Below are positions 17,249-25,598 of a DNA stretch of 59,017 nt, piece after piece. The stretch comes from an uncultured Acetatifactor sp. Its GTDB lineage: Bacteria; Bacillota; Clostridia; Lachnospirales; Lachnospiraceae. Position 1 is the stretch's first letter. Every line of letters begins with the position of its first letter. Under the pieces are notes generated by a model. That model worked only from the letters and a program-made list of their open reading frames with translations, had not been told where the DNA came from and made no database searches. The DNA lies in NCBI GenBank assembly GCA_910583845.1, contig CAJUAB010000003.1:99988-159004 (forward strand). Reading direction: 5' to 3'. The translations under genes were made by a program, and so were the position numbers.

Positions 17249-18385
17249 ATGGCAAAATTAACAATTTATAAGGATGATTACATAGAATCCACCGCTATTT
17301 CCAACTACTTTATTGACAGATACATGAAAGACGCCAATGACGCCCAGCTGAAAGTCTACCTCTATCTGCTGCGCATGGTTCATGCCAATATGTCTTTTGG
17401 CGTCTCAGACATCGCGGATAAATTCAATCATACGGAAAAGGACGTGCTCCGGGCTCTGCGTTACTGGGAGAAGCAAAAACTCCTGACCCTGGAGTACGAC
17501 AAAGACAGGAATCTCACCGGCATCCACCTGTGCGAGCTGAGTCCCGGGGAGCGCGGCCCTGTCCCCGCTGGTGGGAACGATGCCGGTGCCATGACGCCGC
17601 AGCCCCGGAAACCTGAGGCCATGCCGGACATTCAGCCCGCGGCGGCGGACACAGCTGCCGTGGCCGCCGCCTGCGAAAGCCCCCTGACCGCAGACACGCA
17701 GGAACCGGACCCCTTTGCAAAGCCCTCTTACAGCGCCGACCAGCTCCGCCGCTTCAAAGAGCAGGAAAACACGGCCCAGCTGCTGTTTGTGGCTCAGGTA
17801 TATGTGGGCAGACCCCTGACGGCATCGGATATGAGAACGATTCTGTATCTTTCCGATGTGCTGCACTTTTCCGACGATCTGATTGACTATCTGATCCAGT
17901 ACTGCGTGGACCGTGGGAAAAAGGATTTCCGCTATATCGAAAAAGTGGCTGTCAGCTGGGCCCAGCAGGGAATCACTTCCCCCAGTCAGGCGCAGAATGC
18001 CGCCCTGAAATACGACAAGTCCGTCTACGCGATCATGAACGAGCTGGGCAAATCCTCCGCTCCCACCAGCAAGGAGCTGGAGTATATAAACCGCTGGACC
18101 CGGGAATACGGTTTCAGTCAGGATATCATCTTTGAGGCGTGTGAACGCACCGTGCTGGCCGTAGATAAGCACCGTTTCGAATACGCGGAAGGGATCTTGA
18201 ACAGCTGGCGAAGGGAGAATGTACACCATAAAGCCGACATCAAAAAGATAGACGAGCAGCATCAGAAGCAGAAAAGCAGCGCTTCAGCCAACACTGGCAA
18301 TCCTCCCGTCAGCAACAGATTTAATCAATTCCAGCAGAATACCTACAATTTTGAAGAACTGGAGCAGGAGCTTCTCAGTAATTAG
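17249..18385 (+). CDS. DnaD/DnaB-family replication initiation protein (two DnaD domains)
   Basis: 378 residues. An N-terminal winged-helix-like region (about 1-95) is followed by an Ala/Pro-rich linker (100-165). Two tandem DnaD-type helical domains then appear: one ending DFRYIEKVAVSWAQQG at about 235, and a second with the canonical YAEGILNSWRREN motif at about 315. In Firmicutes such proteins (DnaD and DnaB of Bacillus) remodel origin DNA and help load the replicative helicase. The neighbour downstream is the DnaC/DnaI-type loader, supporting that role. The start at 17249 follows AAGGA with 9-base spacing. The Gln/Asn-rich C-terminal tail is likely flexible. Confidence 0.88.
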   Translation: MAKLTIYKDDYIESTAISNYFIDRYMKDANDAQLKVYLYLLRMVHANMSFGVSDIADKFNHTEKDVLRALRYWEKQKLLTLEYDKDRNLTGIHLCELSPGERGPVPAGGNDAGAMTPQPRKPEAMPDIQPAAADTAAVAAACESPLTADTQEPDPFAKPSYSADQLRRFKEQENTAQLLFVAQVYVGRPLTASDMRTILYLSDVLHFSDDLIDYLIQYCVDRGKKDFRYIEKVAVSWAQQGITSPSQAQNAALKYDKSVYAIMNELGKSSAPTSKELEYINRWTREYGFSQDIIFEACERTVLAVDKHRFEYAEGILNSWRRENVHHKADIKKIDEQHQKQKSSASANTGNPPVSNRFNQFQQNTYNFEELEQELLSN

Positions 18386-18390
18386 AGAAT

Positions 18391-18421
18391 CTACGGGACT
18401 CCACGGGACTCTAATCAGGAG
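18391..18421 (+). promoter_or_regulatory. Doubled ACGGGACTC leader motif before the helicase-loader gene
   Basis: ACGGGACTC occurs twice, 10 bases apart (18393 and 18403), then TAATCAGGAG, which contains the ribosome site. This matches the TGCGG(A/G)ACTC-TTAATAAGGAGG arrangement upstream of prs. It lies in the 44-base gap between the two replication genes. Confidence 0.45.
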
Positions 18422-18429
18422 ATATCAAC

Positions 18430-19398
18430 GTGGCACTAACCAAAGCACAGTACGACACCATAAAACGCGGTTATGAAGAACGGCAAACCCGCAATATGCG
18501 GCTGCTGACCCGGCGCAGAGAACAAATTTACGCGCTGCTGCCGGAGTATCGGGAATTGGATACCTCCGTGGGAGGAACCTGCGTGGCCCATGCGCGCCTG
18601 CTGCTGGATGGGGACCAGGCGGCTCTGGAGGAACTGAAACAGGATCTGTCCCGGAAAGCTGACCGCCGCCGGGAATTGCTGATCCAGGCCGGTTATCCGC
18701 CGGACTACCTGGAGCCCTTCTACGACTGTCCCGATTGCCAGGACACCGGTTATATCGGTGCTGAAAAATGTCACTGCTTCCGTCAGCAGGAAATCACGCT
18801 GCTCTATGAGCAGTCCGGCATTCAGGCAATGATTGCCCGGGAGAATTTTGACACCCTTTCCACGGCCTACTACGAGGGCGAAGATCTGCGGCGTTTCGAG
18901 AATGCCGTTGCCATCAGCCATAAATTTGTGGAGGAATTCAAAAAAAGCTATCAAAATCTGCTTTTTTATGGTACAGTAGGAACAGGAAAGAGCTTTTTGT
19001 CCGGCTGTATAGCCAGAGACCTGCTCTCCCAGGGTATGGCAGTGATCTATTTCAGCGCCTGCGCCCTGTTCGAGACCTTGGCACGTTACAGCTTCGACAC
19101 CAGGGCAAAAGAAGCCCTGTACAGCTTTTGCAAGGACCTGTACAATAGCGACCTGGTCATTATTGACGATCTGGGAACGGAAGTGACCAACAACTTTGTG
19201 ACTTCCCAGCTGTTTTCGCTGGTGAGTGAGCGGAATCTGCGGCAGAAAGCCACCATTATCTCCACCAACTTAAATCTGGAGGAGATACGTGATCGCTACT
19301 CGGACCGCATCTTTTCCCGCATTACCAGCAATTATTCCCTGTGCAAGCTGACCGGTCCCGATATCCGTATGTATAAAAGAAGGTTTTCCGGCAAATAA
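18430..19398 (+). CDS. dnaI: DnaC/DnaI-type helicase loader ATPase
   Basis: 322 residues, an AAA+ ATPase expected to load the DnaB helicase encoded at 54394-55722. The N-terminal half holds a likely zinc-binding CPDCQDTGYIGAEKCHC motif near residue 100, as in DnaI. Walker A is YGTVGTGKSFLSG, Walker B is LVIIDDLGTE, and sensor 1 is ATIISTNLNLEEI. The C-terminal arginine motif is YSDRIFSRI. The start is GTG with AGGAG eight bases upstream. The stop codon overlaps the first copy of the TGCGGAACTC repeat. Confidence 0.93.
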   Translation: MALTKAQYDTIKRGYEERQTRNMRLLTRRREQIYALLPEYRELDTSVGGTCVAHARLLLDGDQAALEELKQDLSRKADRRRELLIQAGYPPDYLEPFYDCPDCQDTGYIGAEKCHCFRQQEITLLYEQSGIQAMIARENFDTLSTAYYEGEDLRRFENAVAISHKFVEEFKKSYQNLLFYGTVGTGKSFLSGCIARDLLSQGMAVIYFSACALFETLARYSFDTRAKEALYSFCKDLYNSDLVIIDDLGTEVTNNFVTSQLFSLVSERNLRQKATIISTNLNLEEIRDRYSDRIFSRITSNYSLCKLTGPDIRMYKRRFSGK

Positions 19399-19523
19399 AC
19401 GTGCGGAACTCTTAATAAGCACGTTTCCTGTCAGTCCGTTGCCCGGCATCGGGACAACCCCGTGGCCGGATGCCGGGCAGTTGGAGCACGGACTGGCTGG
19501 GAACGTGCGGAACTCTTAATAAG
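19398..19523 (+). repeat. TGCGGAACTC leader repeat, locus A: two 22-bp copies flanking a hairpin
   Basis: The 22-base sequence beginning AACGTGCGGAACTCTTAATA occurs at 19398-19419 and again, identical, at 19502-19523 (104 bases apart). Between them lies a strong two-part hairpin: outer arms CAGTCCGT (19432) and ACGGACTG (19488), and inner arms GCCCGGCATC (19441) and GATGCCGGGC (19469). The second copy runs directly into the prs ribosome site. No T-run follows the hairpin, so it is not a standard terminator for the loader gene. Confidence 0.85.
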
Positions 19524-19533
19524 GAGGATTTAC

Positions 19534-20718
19534 ATGCCAAATCGTGAGGAGAAGCGCAACTTAGAGACGATCCCTGTGGGTTCCCTGGGAATTATAGCCC
19601 TGGAGGGCTGCAAGGTGCTGGGCGATATGGTGGACAGGTTCCTGGTAAAATGGAGAACCGAGCGGGAACATGAACACCGTGATTCCCTGGCCTTTTCCGG
19701 ATACCAGAGAGATTCCTACCTGCTGAATGCCAAAGTGCCCCGTTTCGGTTCCGGTGAAGCCAAGGGTATGATTCTGGAATCCGTCAGAGGATGTGATCTC
19801 TATCTTCTGGTAGATGTCTGCAATTACAGCCTGACCTATTCTCTTTGCGGACATGAAAATCACATGTCTCCCGATGACCACTATCAGGATCTGAAACGCA
19901 TAATCGCCGCTGTGGGCGGCAAAGCCCGCCGGATTACCGTGATTATGCCCTACCTGTATGAGAGCCGCCAGCACAAGAGGACGGGGCGGGAGTCTCTGGA
20001 CTGCGCTCTGGCCTTACAGGAACTGGTGGGCATGGGCGTGGACAATATTATCACGTTTGACGCGCACGATCCCCGGGTCCAGAATGCCATCCCCCTGCAT
20101 GGCTTTGAGACCGTGCAGCCAGCTTACCAGTTTATCAAAGGGTTGCTGCGCCATGTAAAGGATTTACGGATTGACAGCAGTCACATGATGGTCATCAGCC
20201 CGGATGAAGGCGGGATGAAACGTGCCATTTATATCGCCAATGTGCTGGGACTGGATATGGGTATGTTCTATAAGAGGCGGGATTATACCAGTGTTGTCAA
20301 TGGACGCAATCCTATTGTAGCGCACGAGTTTCTGGGCTCCAGCGTGGAAGGCAAGGATATGATTATCATTGACGATATGATTTCCTCCGGTGACAGCATT
20401 CTGGAGACCGCCGCTGCCTTGAAGCAGCGCAAGGCAGCGAATATCTTTGTATTTTCTACCTTTGGCCTGTTTACCAACGGCCTGGAGAAATTTGACAGAG
20501 CGTACGAGAATGGCCTGATCACCCGAATCCTGACCACCAATTTGATTTACCAGACCCCCGAGCTCCTGGAGAGGGAATGGTATATTAACTGTGATATGAG
20601 CAAATATATCGCCTATATCATTGATACCCTGAACCATGATTCTTCCATCAGCGACCTGCTGAATCCCAACGAACGGATACAGAGCATCGTATCCCGGTAT
20701 CGGAACGGGGAATTATAA
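19534..20718 (+). CDS. prs: Ribose-phosphate pyrophosphokinase
   Basis: PRPP synthase, 394 residues, makes PRPP from ribose 5-phosphate and ATP for nucleotide, His and Trp synthesis. The PRPP loop is MIIIDDMISSGDSILE, the catalytic flexible loop is YKRRDYTSVVNG, and the ATP-side motif is RQHKRTGRESLDCALAL followed by ITFDAHDPRVQNAIP. It is about 80 residues longer than classical Prs. The extra length lies mainly in the N-terminal domain, as in a clostridial subgroup. The ATG at 19534 follows AAGGAGG; an upstream in-frame start would run through the repeat and is rejected. upp, whose product uses PRPP, lies at 42 kb. Confidence 0.92.
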   Translation: MPNREEKRNLETIPVGSLGIIALEGCKVLGDMVDRFLVKWRTEREHEHRDSLAFSGYQRDSYLLNAKVPRFGSGEAKGMILESVRGCDLYLLVDVCNYSLTYSLCGHENHMSPDDHYQDLKRIIAAVGGKARRITVIMPYLYESRQHKRTGRESLDCALALQELVGMGVDNIITFDAHDPRVQNAIPLHGFETVQPAYQFIKGLLRHVKDLRIDSSHMMVISPDEGGMKRAIYIANVLGLDMGMFYKRRDYTSVVNGRNPIVAHEFLGSSVEGKDMIIIDDMISSGDSILETAAALKQRKAANIFVFSTFGLFTNGLEKFDRAYENGLITRILTTNLIYQTPELLEREWYINCDMSKYIAYIIDTLNHDSSISDLLNPNERIQSIVSRYRNGEL

Positions 20719-20773
20719 AAAAGATTAGCTGCCATTTCCTGCTTTCTTAATTTTATTAACGCTTATAACAGGG

Positions 20774-20808
20774 AATTGTAAAACCCGCTTTCCGGAAACA
20801 GAGAATGG
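20774..20808. repeat. Dispersed 35-bp repeat, copy 2
   Basis: Partner of 1733-1767 (32 of 35 bases identical), 56 bases after the prs stop. It marks the left edge of the AT-rich accessory island. The remainder of the 20719-21003 gap shows no coding potential that I recognise. Confidence 0.6.
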
Positions 20809-21003
20809 ACTACAGGTTTTTCACTCGTGAGAGCGCAGTGATCACTTTGGTATACGCCAATGGTGCCTGACTTCCCTATGGCGGTATAAAGCGATACGGC
20901 AGATATAGCAAAAACCATACTATATGCGGAAGACAGCGCCCGTTGCTCCCACCGTTCTGACTACCGTATACGCAGGAGCAGAAATCGCCTGGAGGTTATA
21001 AAT

Positions 21004-21339
21004 ATGCAAAAATGGTGTACGGAAGACTGGGAATTTGAATTGACAGCAGTAGAAGGAAAAGCAGGACATTGTCGGCTCGGATTGGAAAAAGGCGATAAAT
21101 TTGTCTTTTCATATGAATGTCCTGCTGGAATGTGTCCCAAAACAATGATACAAGTATACACATGGTGTGAAGTTATTCGATGCGGCGGTGATTTTACATA
21201 TAGAGGTGAAAAAGAAAAATACGAACTGAATATGCCATGCGCTGATGGATGTATACAGTTTCATCTCAAGGCAACTCCTATTAACCGGGATGAAAATGGA
21301 AAACCTCTGCCCAATGGCCCCAGACCCAAAGATGAGTAA
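21004..21339 (+). CDS. TIGR04076-family small protein
   Basis: 111 residues with several cysteines. The FVFSYECPAGMCP motif and the C-terminal region CADGCIQFHLKATPI match the TIGR04076 family, whose function is unknown but whose members are widespread in anaerobes. Composition is more AT-rich than the flanking housekeeping genes. GGAGG lies 10 bases before the ATG. The gene stands alone at the left of the accessory island, next to a transposase remnant. Confidence 0.7.
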   Translation: MQKWCTEDWEFELTAVEGKAGHCRLGLEKGDKFVFSYECPAGMCPKTMIQVYTWCEVIRCGGDFTYRGEKEKYELNMPCADGCIQFHLKATPINRDENGKPLPNGPRPKDE

Positions 21340-21377
21340 CTGTCCTCCCTGCCTGTCGCAGACGGAAAAGCAGGATT

Positions 21378-21776
21378 TTTACGGAAAAGGTATCCTTCTC
21401 CTATGCAAGACTCTCAACGCTTCCTTCTGGAAATGAACTTGCACTGGTGACAGACCTTCCGGACACGATTGCAGCAGAAGGACTAGCGGGTTTATATTAC
21501 CAGAGATGGGAAATTGAAAAGAAATACCATACTTTAAAAAGTAAAATGAAATTGCGTGACAGGGAAATCATCTGTGTATGTGTATCAGGATTTTTGGGCA
21601 CAGGTTTTAGTGTATAACATGATCCAGGACATCCGGAACAGCGCAGACAAGGAGGTTGTGGCATCGGGACAGAAAAATGGAAATCAATATCCCATGCATA
21701 CGAATGAAAATATATAGCGATTGGCCTTTTCAAAGAGGCTATGCTGAAACTCCTTTTGGATAATCCAAATGTGTAA
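21378..21776 (+). pseudogene. IS4-family transposase remnant, frameshifted
   Basis: Conceptual translation gives the C-terminal part of an IS4-type transposase in pieces. The first, from 21378, reads FTEKVSFSYARLSTL, then VTDLPDTIAAEGLAGLYYQR, then WEIEKKYHTLKSKMKL, including the YxxRWxIE...K signature. A shift at about 21580 gives YQDFWAQVLVYNMIQDIRNS, and another near 21715 gives AIGLFKEAMLKLLLDNPNV before the stop at 21774. The N-terminal half, with two of the DDE residues, is absent. No terminal inverted repeats were found, so the element cannot move by itself. Confidence 0.8.
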
Positions 21777-21840
21777 CATCTGTGCTTAAGTTTATGATGT
21801 TGGGCATAGCCGGTGGTTTATTTTTTACTGTGGCACAATA

Positions 21841-21879
21841 AAAAAGGAACAGCAGATTTTTAAGTGGCTGTTCCTTTTT
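21841..21879 (-). terminator. Terminator after the acetyltransferase gene
   Basis: Arms AAAAAGGAACAGC (21841-21853) and GCTGTTCCTTTTT (21867-21879) pair perfectly across a 13-base loop. T-runs on both strands allow bidirectional use, but it lies directly after the minus-strand acetyltransferase stop. Confidence 0.85.
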
Positions 21880-21886
21880 CATCTGT

Positions 21887-22516
21887 CTACTTGTCTTTTC
21901 GCAGTTCAGCTTCTTCCGCTAAGTCCGTTTTATCAATTATTCTATCCTTAAAGTAATACTGGCTGTCCCTTTCATCAATCTGCCGGATCACTTTACAGGG
22001 ATTCCCTGCGGCAACTGAATTTTCGGGTATGTCATGGATAACGACACTTCCCGCCCCAATTACACTGTTTTTCCCTATCGTTACCCCCGGACATATCGTA
22101 ACATTTGCCCCAATCCAACAATTATCTTCAATCGTTACAGGAGCAGTATACATATATTCCCTCATATCGGGGCAGATTGGGTGTCCCACTGTCGCAATCG
22201 TTACGGCTGCGCCAAACATAACGCTTTTTCCTATTGTGATGATACCGTCATCAATAAAGTTACAGTTGAAGTTAATGTAAGAACCCTCTCCGATATAAAT
22301 ATGCGTTCCGTAACAGAAATAAAAAGGCGGTTCTATCCACACATTCCCGGATTTGCCGAGCATTTCTTCTAACATTTTTGCCCGTGTAGCCGGATTTTCG
22401 GGAGAAGATTCGTTAAAAGACTTCATCTTTATTTTGGCGGCGGTGCGTTCTTCCGGAAGTCCCTCACATTCATCAGTAAACAACTTTCCATTCATAATTC
22501 TTTCTCTCATTGTCAT
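21887..22516 (-). CDS. Sugar O-acetyltransferase (maltose/galactoside acetyltransferase type)
   Basis: 209 residues, a left-handed beta-helix acetyl-CoA transferase of the LacA/Maa group. The N-terminal MRERIMNGKLFTDECEGLPE is the family cap. The catalytic His lies in ATVGHPICPDMREYM, and the hexapeptide-repeat region runs through VTIEDNCWIGANVTICPG, then GVTIGKNSVIGAGSVV and NSVAAGNPCKVIRQI. These enzymes acetylate non-metabolisable sugars, probably for detoxification and export. GAGGAGGAAAAAG fixes the start at 22516 or 22510 (two in-frame ATGs). It lies beside a broken MATE transporter in an AT-rich island. Confidence 0.92.
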   Translation of the reverse strand: MTMRERIMNGKLFTDECEGLPEERTAAKIKMKSFNESSPENPATRAKMLEEMLGKSGNVWIEPPFYFCYGTHIYIGEGSYINFNCNFIDDGIITIGKSVMFGAAVTIATVGHPICPDMREYMYTAPVTIEDNCWIGANVTICPGVTIGKNSVIGAGSVVIHDIPENSVAAGNPCKVIRQIDERDSQYYFKDRIIDKTDLAEEAELRKDK

Positions 22517-22634
22517 ATCTTTTTCCTCCTCTATATTGTTATTTCAATCTGAATATTTTCAAAATCAATCAGACAGCCATGCCTTTTAAGGCAGACCGTT
22601 CAACATTCTTTCCTTTTGGTTCATAAGTTCCTCC

Positions 22635-23496
22635 TTATTGTTGGTTTGTGGTTAGGTTTTTTACCCATTTATATTGTTTGTAATGCCTGTAAACGGCGGG
22701 CAGTTTTACCAGTTCATCTAAATTCAGCAAAAAATAAACTGCCAGTATTGGAAGATGTAAGACAAATGCGGCAAACGCCCCAAGTGGTATTATAATAACC
22801 CACATGGTTACAGCGTCACATAGCAATCCAAATTTTGTGTCGCCGCCTGCACAAAAAATTCCGGCAATTACCGTAGAGTTAATGGATTTCCCTATCATAT
22901 GTTGTTGCTAAAGCTGCTCCTGCAATCCCCCTTTGCGGAAATCCAAACAAGCCAAATATAAGTATGGCGTTTAACAGGATATTCAATACCAATGCCGAAG
23001 AACCGTATATTGTGCTTCGGCTTGTTCTACCGCTGTTTTTCATAATGCAGAGATAAATCTGAGAAAATCCCATAAACAGGTATGACCAGCTTACAATCCG
23101 CAGATAAGGAATACCGGCTTCGATCAGCAGCATTTCATTTGTAAATATCTGCATAAGTACCCGTGACAGGAAAAGTGCCGCCATAAAAAATATCATGGAA
23201 ACTAAAAATGATATTTTGAGTGCGATACAAAGAACTTCTTCCACTGATTCCCTGTCCTGCTTTCCCCAATACTGCGCAGCCAAAACCGTAACACCTATTG
23301 TAAGGGCTGTTAAAAATAAATTCAAGACAAATTGTACTTGTGCCGCCAATGATACGGCTGATAATGCCGTCTAATCTAAAAGTCCCAACATGAGTGCGTC
23401 TGATGCGCTTACAAGGGCTGTCATTAAGTTTTGTACTGCAATAGGAAAAACCAATACAGTCAATTTCTTGTAAAAGAGTCTTTTTTCTTTTCTCAT
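22635..23496 (-). pseudogene. MATE-family efflux transporter, broken by stop and internal deletion
   Basis: Translation from ATG 23496 gives MRKEKRLFYKKLTVLVFPIA and the first MATE helix (QNLMTALVSASDALMLGLLD). An in-frame TAG then replaces the usual codon in LLDQTALSAVSLAAQ. The frame continues through about five helices to AGAALATTYDREIH, where it shifts. The C-terminal part resumes as GKSINSTVIAGIFCAGGDTK and ends KNLTTNQQ. Roughly 130-150 residues between helix 6 and helix 10 are missing compared with intact proteins of about 450. The gene cannot give a working transporter. It is divergent from an AraC regulator that may once have controlled it. Confidence 0.85.
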
Positions 23497-23631
23497 AGTC
23501 CTGCTTTTCCGTTTCACTGTTTTTCTTGCTTTCCCCCGGCTCTCTGTTATAATTATAGTGTTTACTTTTGGGCTTTTCTAACAGAATCGTCGCTAAAAAG
23601 TGTAAATATCGTATTTTGAAAGGATAGAGCT

Positions 23632-24525
23632 ATGGAAACAGTTGCGCTTGAACTCATGCAGGATTTTTCAGAAATTGTCCATTATGAGCATACGGGGATT
23701 CCGCTGTATATCCGTACTGCTGATTTAGCCGTTTATCCCGGAATGAGTGCGCCTTGTCATTGGCACGATGATATTGAATGGATTTACATTATATCGGGGA
23801 AAATGTGCTATTACATTAACGGTAAAAGGATTCTTCTGAACGAAAAGGATTCACTTATGGTAAATGCCCGTCAAATGCACTATGGTTATTCCTATCAAGA
23901 GCAGGATTGTCATTTTTTATGTATTTTGTTCCACCCGTCTTTGTTTGGCGGCAATAAAACTTTATTGCAGAAATATGTTACGCCAGTTATTGAAAATGCT
24001 GATTGTGAATATCTACATTTTTATTCAAAGCAGACAAGAGGACAGGAGATAGCAAAATATCTTGAACAAATCCGTTGTCTAAAGGCAAAAGCAGCGAACG
24101 CATATGAAATGCAGGTTGTCGCAGTTATGTTTCAGCTATGGAGCAGTTTACTGCAATGCGGGGAATTAGTCATTGCAGATAGCAAAAGTGAAAGTAACAG
24201 TGATCTGGAAATCCCAAAAAATATGGTGTCGTTTATTTATCAGCATTATGCAGAGCAAATATCATTGAGTGAAATTGCGGCTTCGGGAAATGTAAGCCGT
24301 AGTAAATGCTGCCTTATTTTCAAACACTATTTGCAACAATCCCCGGTGGATTTTTTGAACACGTTCAGGCTCAAAACAAGTTGCAATTTACTTCGGAACA
24401 CTGAAAAAAGTATTACGGAGATTGCTTTTAGTTGTGGGTTTAATCATTTAAGCTATTTTTCAAAACAGTTTATCAAAAATTTTGGCTGTACCCCACGGGA
24501 ATATCGCAATCGGGAAAGTGTATAA
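23632..24525 (+). CDS. AraC-family transcriptional regulator with cupin sensor domain
   Basis: 297 residues. The N-terminal cupin region (about 25-105, with CHWHDDIEWIYIISGKM) likely binds a small ligand. The C-terminal AraC DNA-binding domain has two helix-turn-helix units: ISLSEIAASGNVSRSKCCLI, then KSITEIAFSCGFNHLSYFSKQF, ending GCTPREYRN. AGGATAGAG precedes the ATG. The gene is intact while its divergent MATE neighbour is broken, so the regulator may be orphaned or act on other targets. Composition is AT-rich like the rest of the island. Confidence 0.92.
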   Translation: METVALELMQDFSEIVHYEHTGIPLYIRTADLAVYPGMSAPCHWHDDIEWIYIISGKMCYYINGKRILLNEKDSLMVNARQMHYGYSYQEQDCHFLCILFHPSLFGGNKTLLQKYVTPVIENADCEYLHFYSKQTRGQEIAKYLEQIRCLKAKAANAYEMQVVAVMFQLWSSLLQCGELVIADSKSESNSDLEIPKNMVSFIYQHYAEQISLSEIAASGNVSRSKCCLIFKHYLQQSPVDFLNTFRLKTSCNLLRNTEKSITEIAFSCGFNHLSYFSKQFIKNFGCTPREYRNRESV

Positions 24526-24625
24526 AAAATACCGGGAAATAACAATCTATCAATCATCATCCCCCGGCGTTTATCCGCTAAATTTTTAGCCGACACCTAA
24601 CACGGTTTTTATGTAGGTCGAATTT

Positions 24626-25216
24626 TTACCATATGCTATTTACTCCATAAGTTCCGCCATTCCTCCCAGATTTAGAATACATGCCGATTGCGGCTGTTGC
24701 TGCCAACCAGCGTTTGGGAGATAAGGTAAACGCATTAGAACCGGCATGTGACTTAAACCCCTCGAATTCGAGGAGGTTAAAACCTGGATTATGTAAAGTC
24801 TCCCATAACCCTAAAAACTCAATAACATCACGGCTTCGCATCCAGTTTTGGATTGTGGCAGCCGGATCTTCACTTTTATACTTCGCAATATCAGTTAAAG
24901 AGATATAGTCATCATAACTTCCATCTGACACGATAGAAATCGTCATCCCCTTAGCATATATTTTTGCTTTTAAGACCTTTTCCTCTTTCAATCTCAACCT
25001 CCAGCATACTAACATAAACAATCTCAAGTCAAACGATACCGCACCGACATATATGCAGAAACTGTTTGGTCCCTCTGATGTCCATATCGTCTTGAATGTA
25101 TACACCCACATCACAAGGGAGGCAAACAGACTTCCGCAAAGCTCTTTGGTTATGTGATCACAGAATGATAAATCTTTCCCTTGTTTTGGCCGATAAAGAC
25201 AAAAATGAAAAGACAT
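24626..25216 (-). pseudogene. KilA-N domain protein remnant
   Basis: The C-terminal ~120 residues match the KilA-N DNA-binding domain of phage and island proteins: YDDYISLTDIAKYKSEDPAA, then IQNWMRSRDVIEFLGLWETL and the LSPKRWLAATAAIGMYSKSG stretch. The frame stops shortly after GGTYGVNSIW. Intact family members continue with an alpha-helical region (HKDIAFEFASW...), so the 3' end is lost. The N-terminal ~75 residues before MTISIV are Leu/Cys-rich and unlike the family, and no ribosome site supports the ATG at 25216. I read this as a truncated phage or island gene. Confidence 0.65.
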
Positions 25217-25465
25217 AGCATTTTATTGTATGAGAGTTAGTACCTCCCAAAAAAGCAGGGAACATATATCGAAAAACGTAGGACGCTCTGGAGGATATAT
25301 TACCAAGGCCTCCTATGTATAAATCCGTAAGGAAAACAGCTGCTTTGTAATATTATGTCCAAAATAATTTCTTTGCTATATTTAATCACTTTTCCGATAA
25401 TGCTGATTATTAGACCTGCATTTTATAATTTTGTCTTCGCACTTAGGATAAAATGTGTCGCATAA
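25217..25465. other. AT-rich intergenic sequence between KilA-N remnant and bioY promoter
   Basis: No open frame with a ribosome site, no RNA gene and no strong hairpin was found here. With the promoter and leader that follow, the gene-free stretch is 382 bases. Confidence 0.5.
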
Positions 25466-25518
25466 TGTAAACCACAATCAATTTACAGGTTGACATTTCT
25501 ATTGTAGGATTGTATACT
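25466..25518 (+). promoter_or_regulatory. BirA-like operator overlapping the bioY promoter
   Basis: A -35 TTGACA (25490-25495), a 17-base spacer and a -10 TATACT (25513-25518) form a near-ideal promoter. The -35 is inside an interrupted palindrome, TGTAAACC (25466) and GGTTGACA (25488) with 14 bases between, which has the form of Firmicute BirA operators. Biotin-loaded BirA would therefore block RNA polymerase. A further pair of outward arms, TTTACAGGT (25482) and ACCTGTAAA (25545), flanks the start region. Confidence 0.65.
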
Positions 25519-25598
25519 GTACATGTAACGAAGTTGACATTTGTACCTGTAAACACCTCCACCACAGACCACCCTGTCTGTGCCAAACGAAAGGAACG

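Noticed and set aside
19462..19533. Upstream in-frame ATG giving a longer Prs
   Set aside because: It would translate the hairpin and repeat, and the AAGGAGG site clearly points to 19534.
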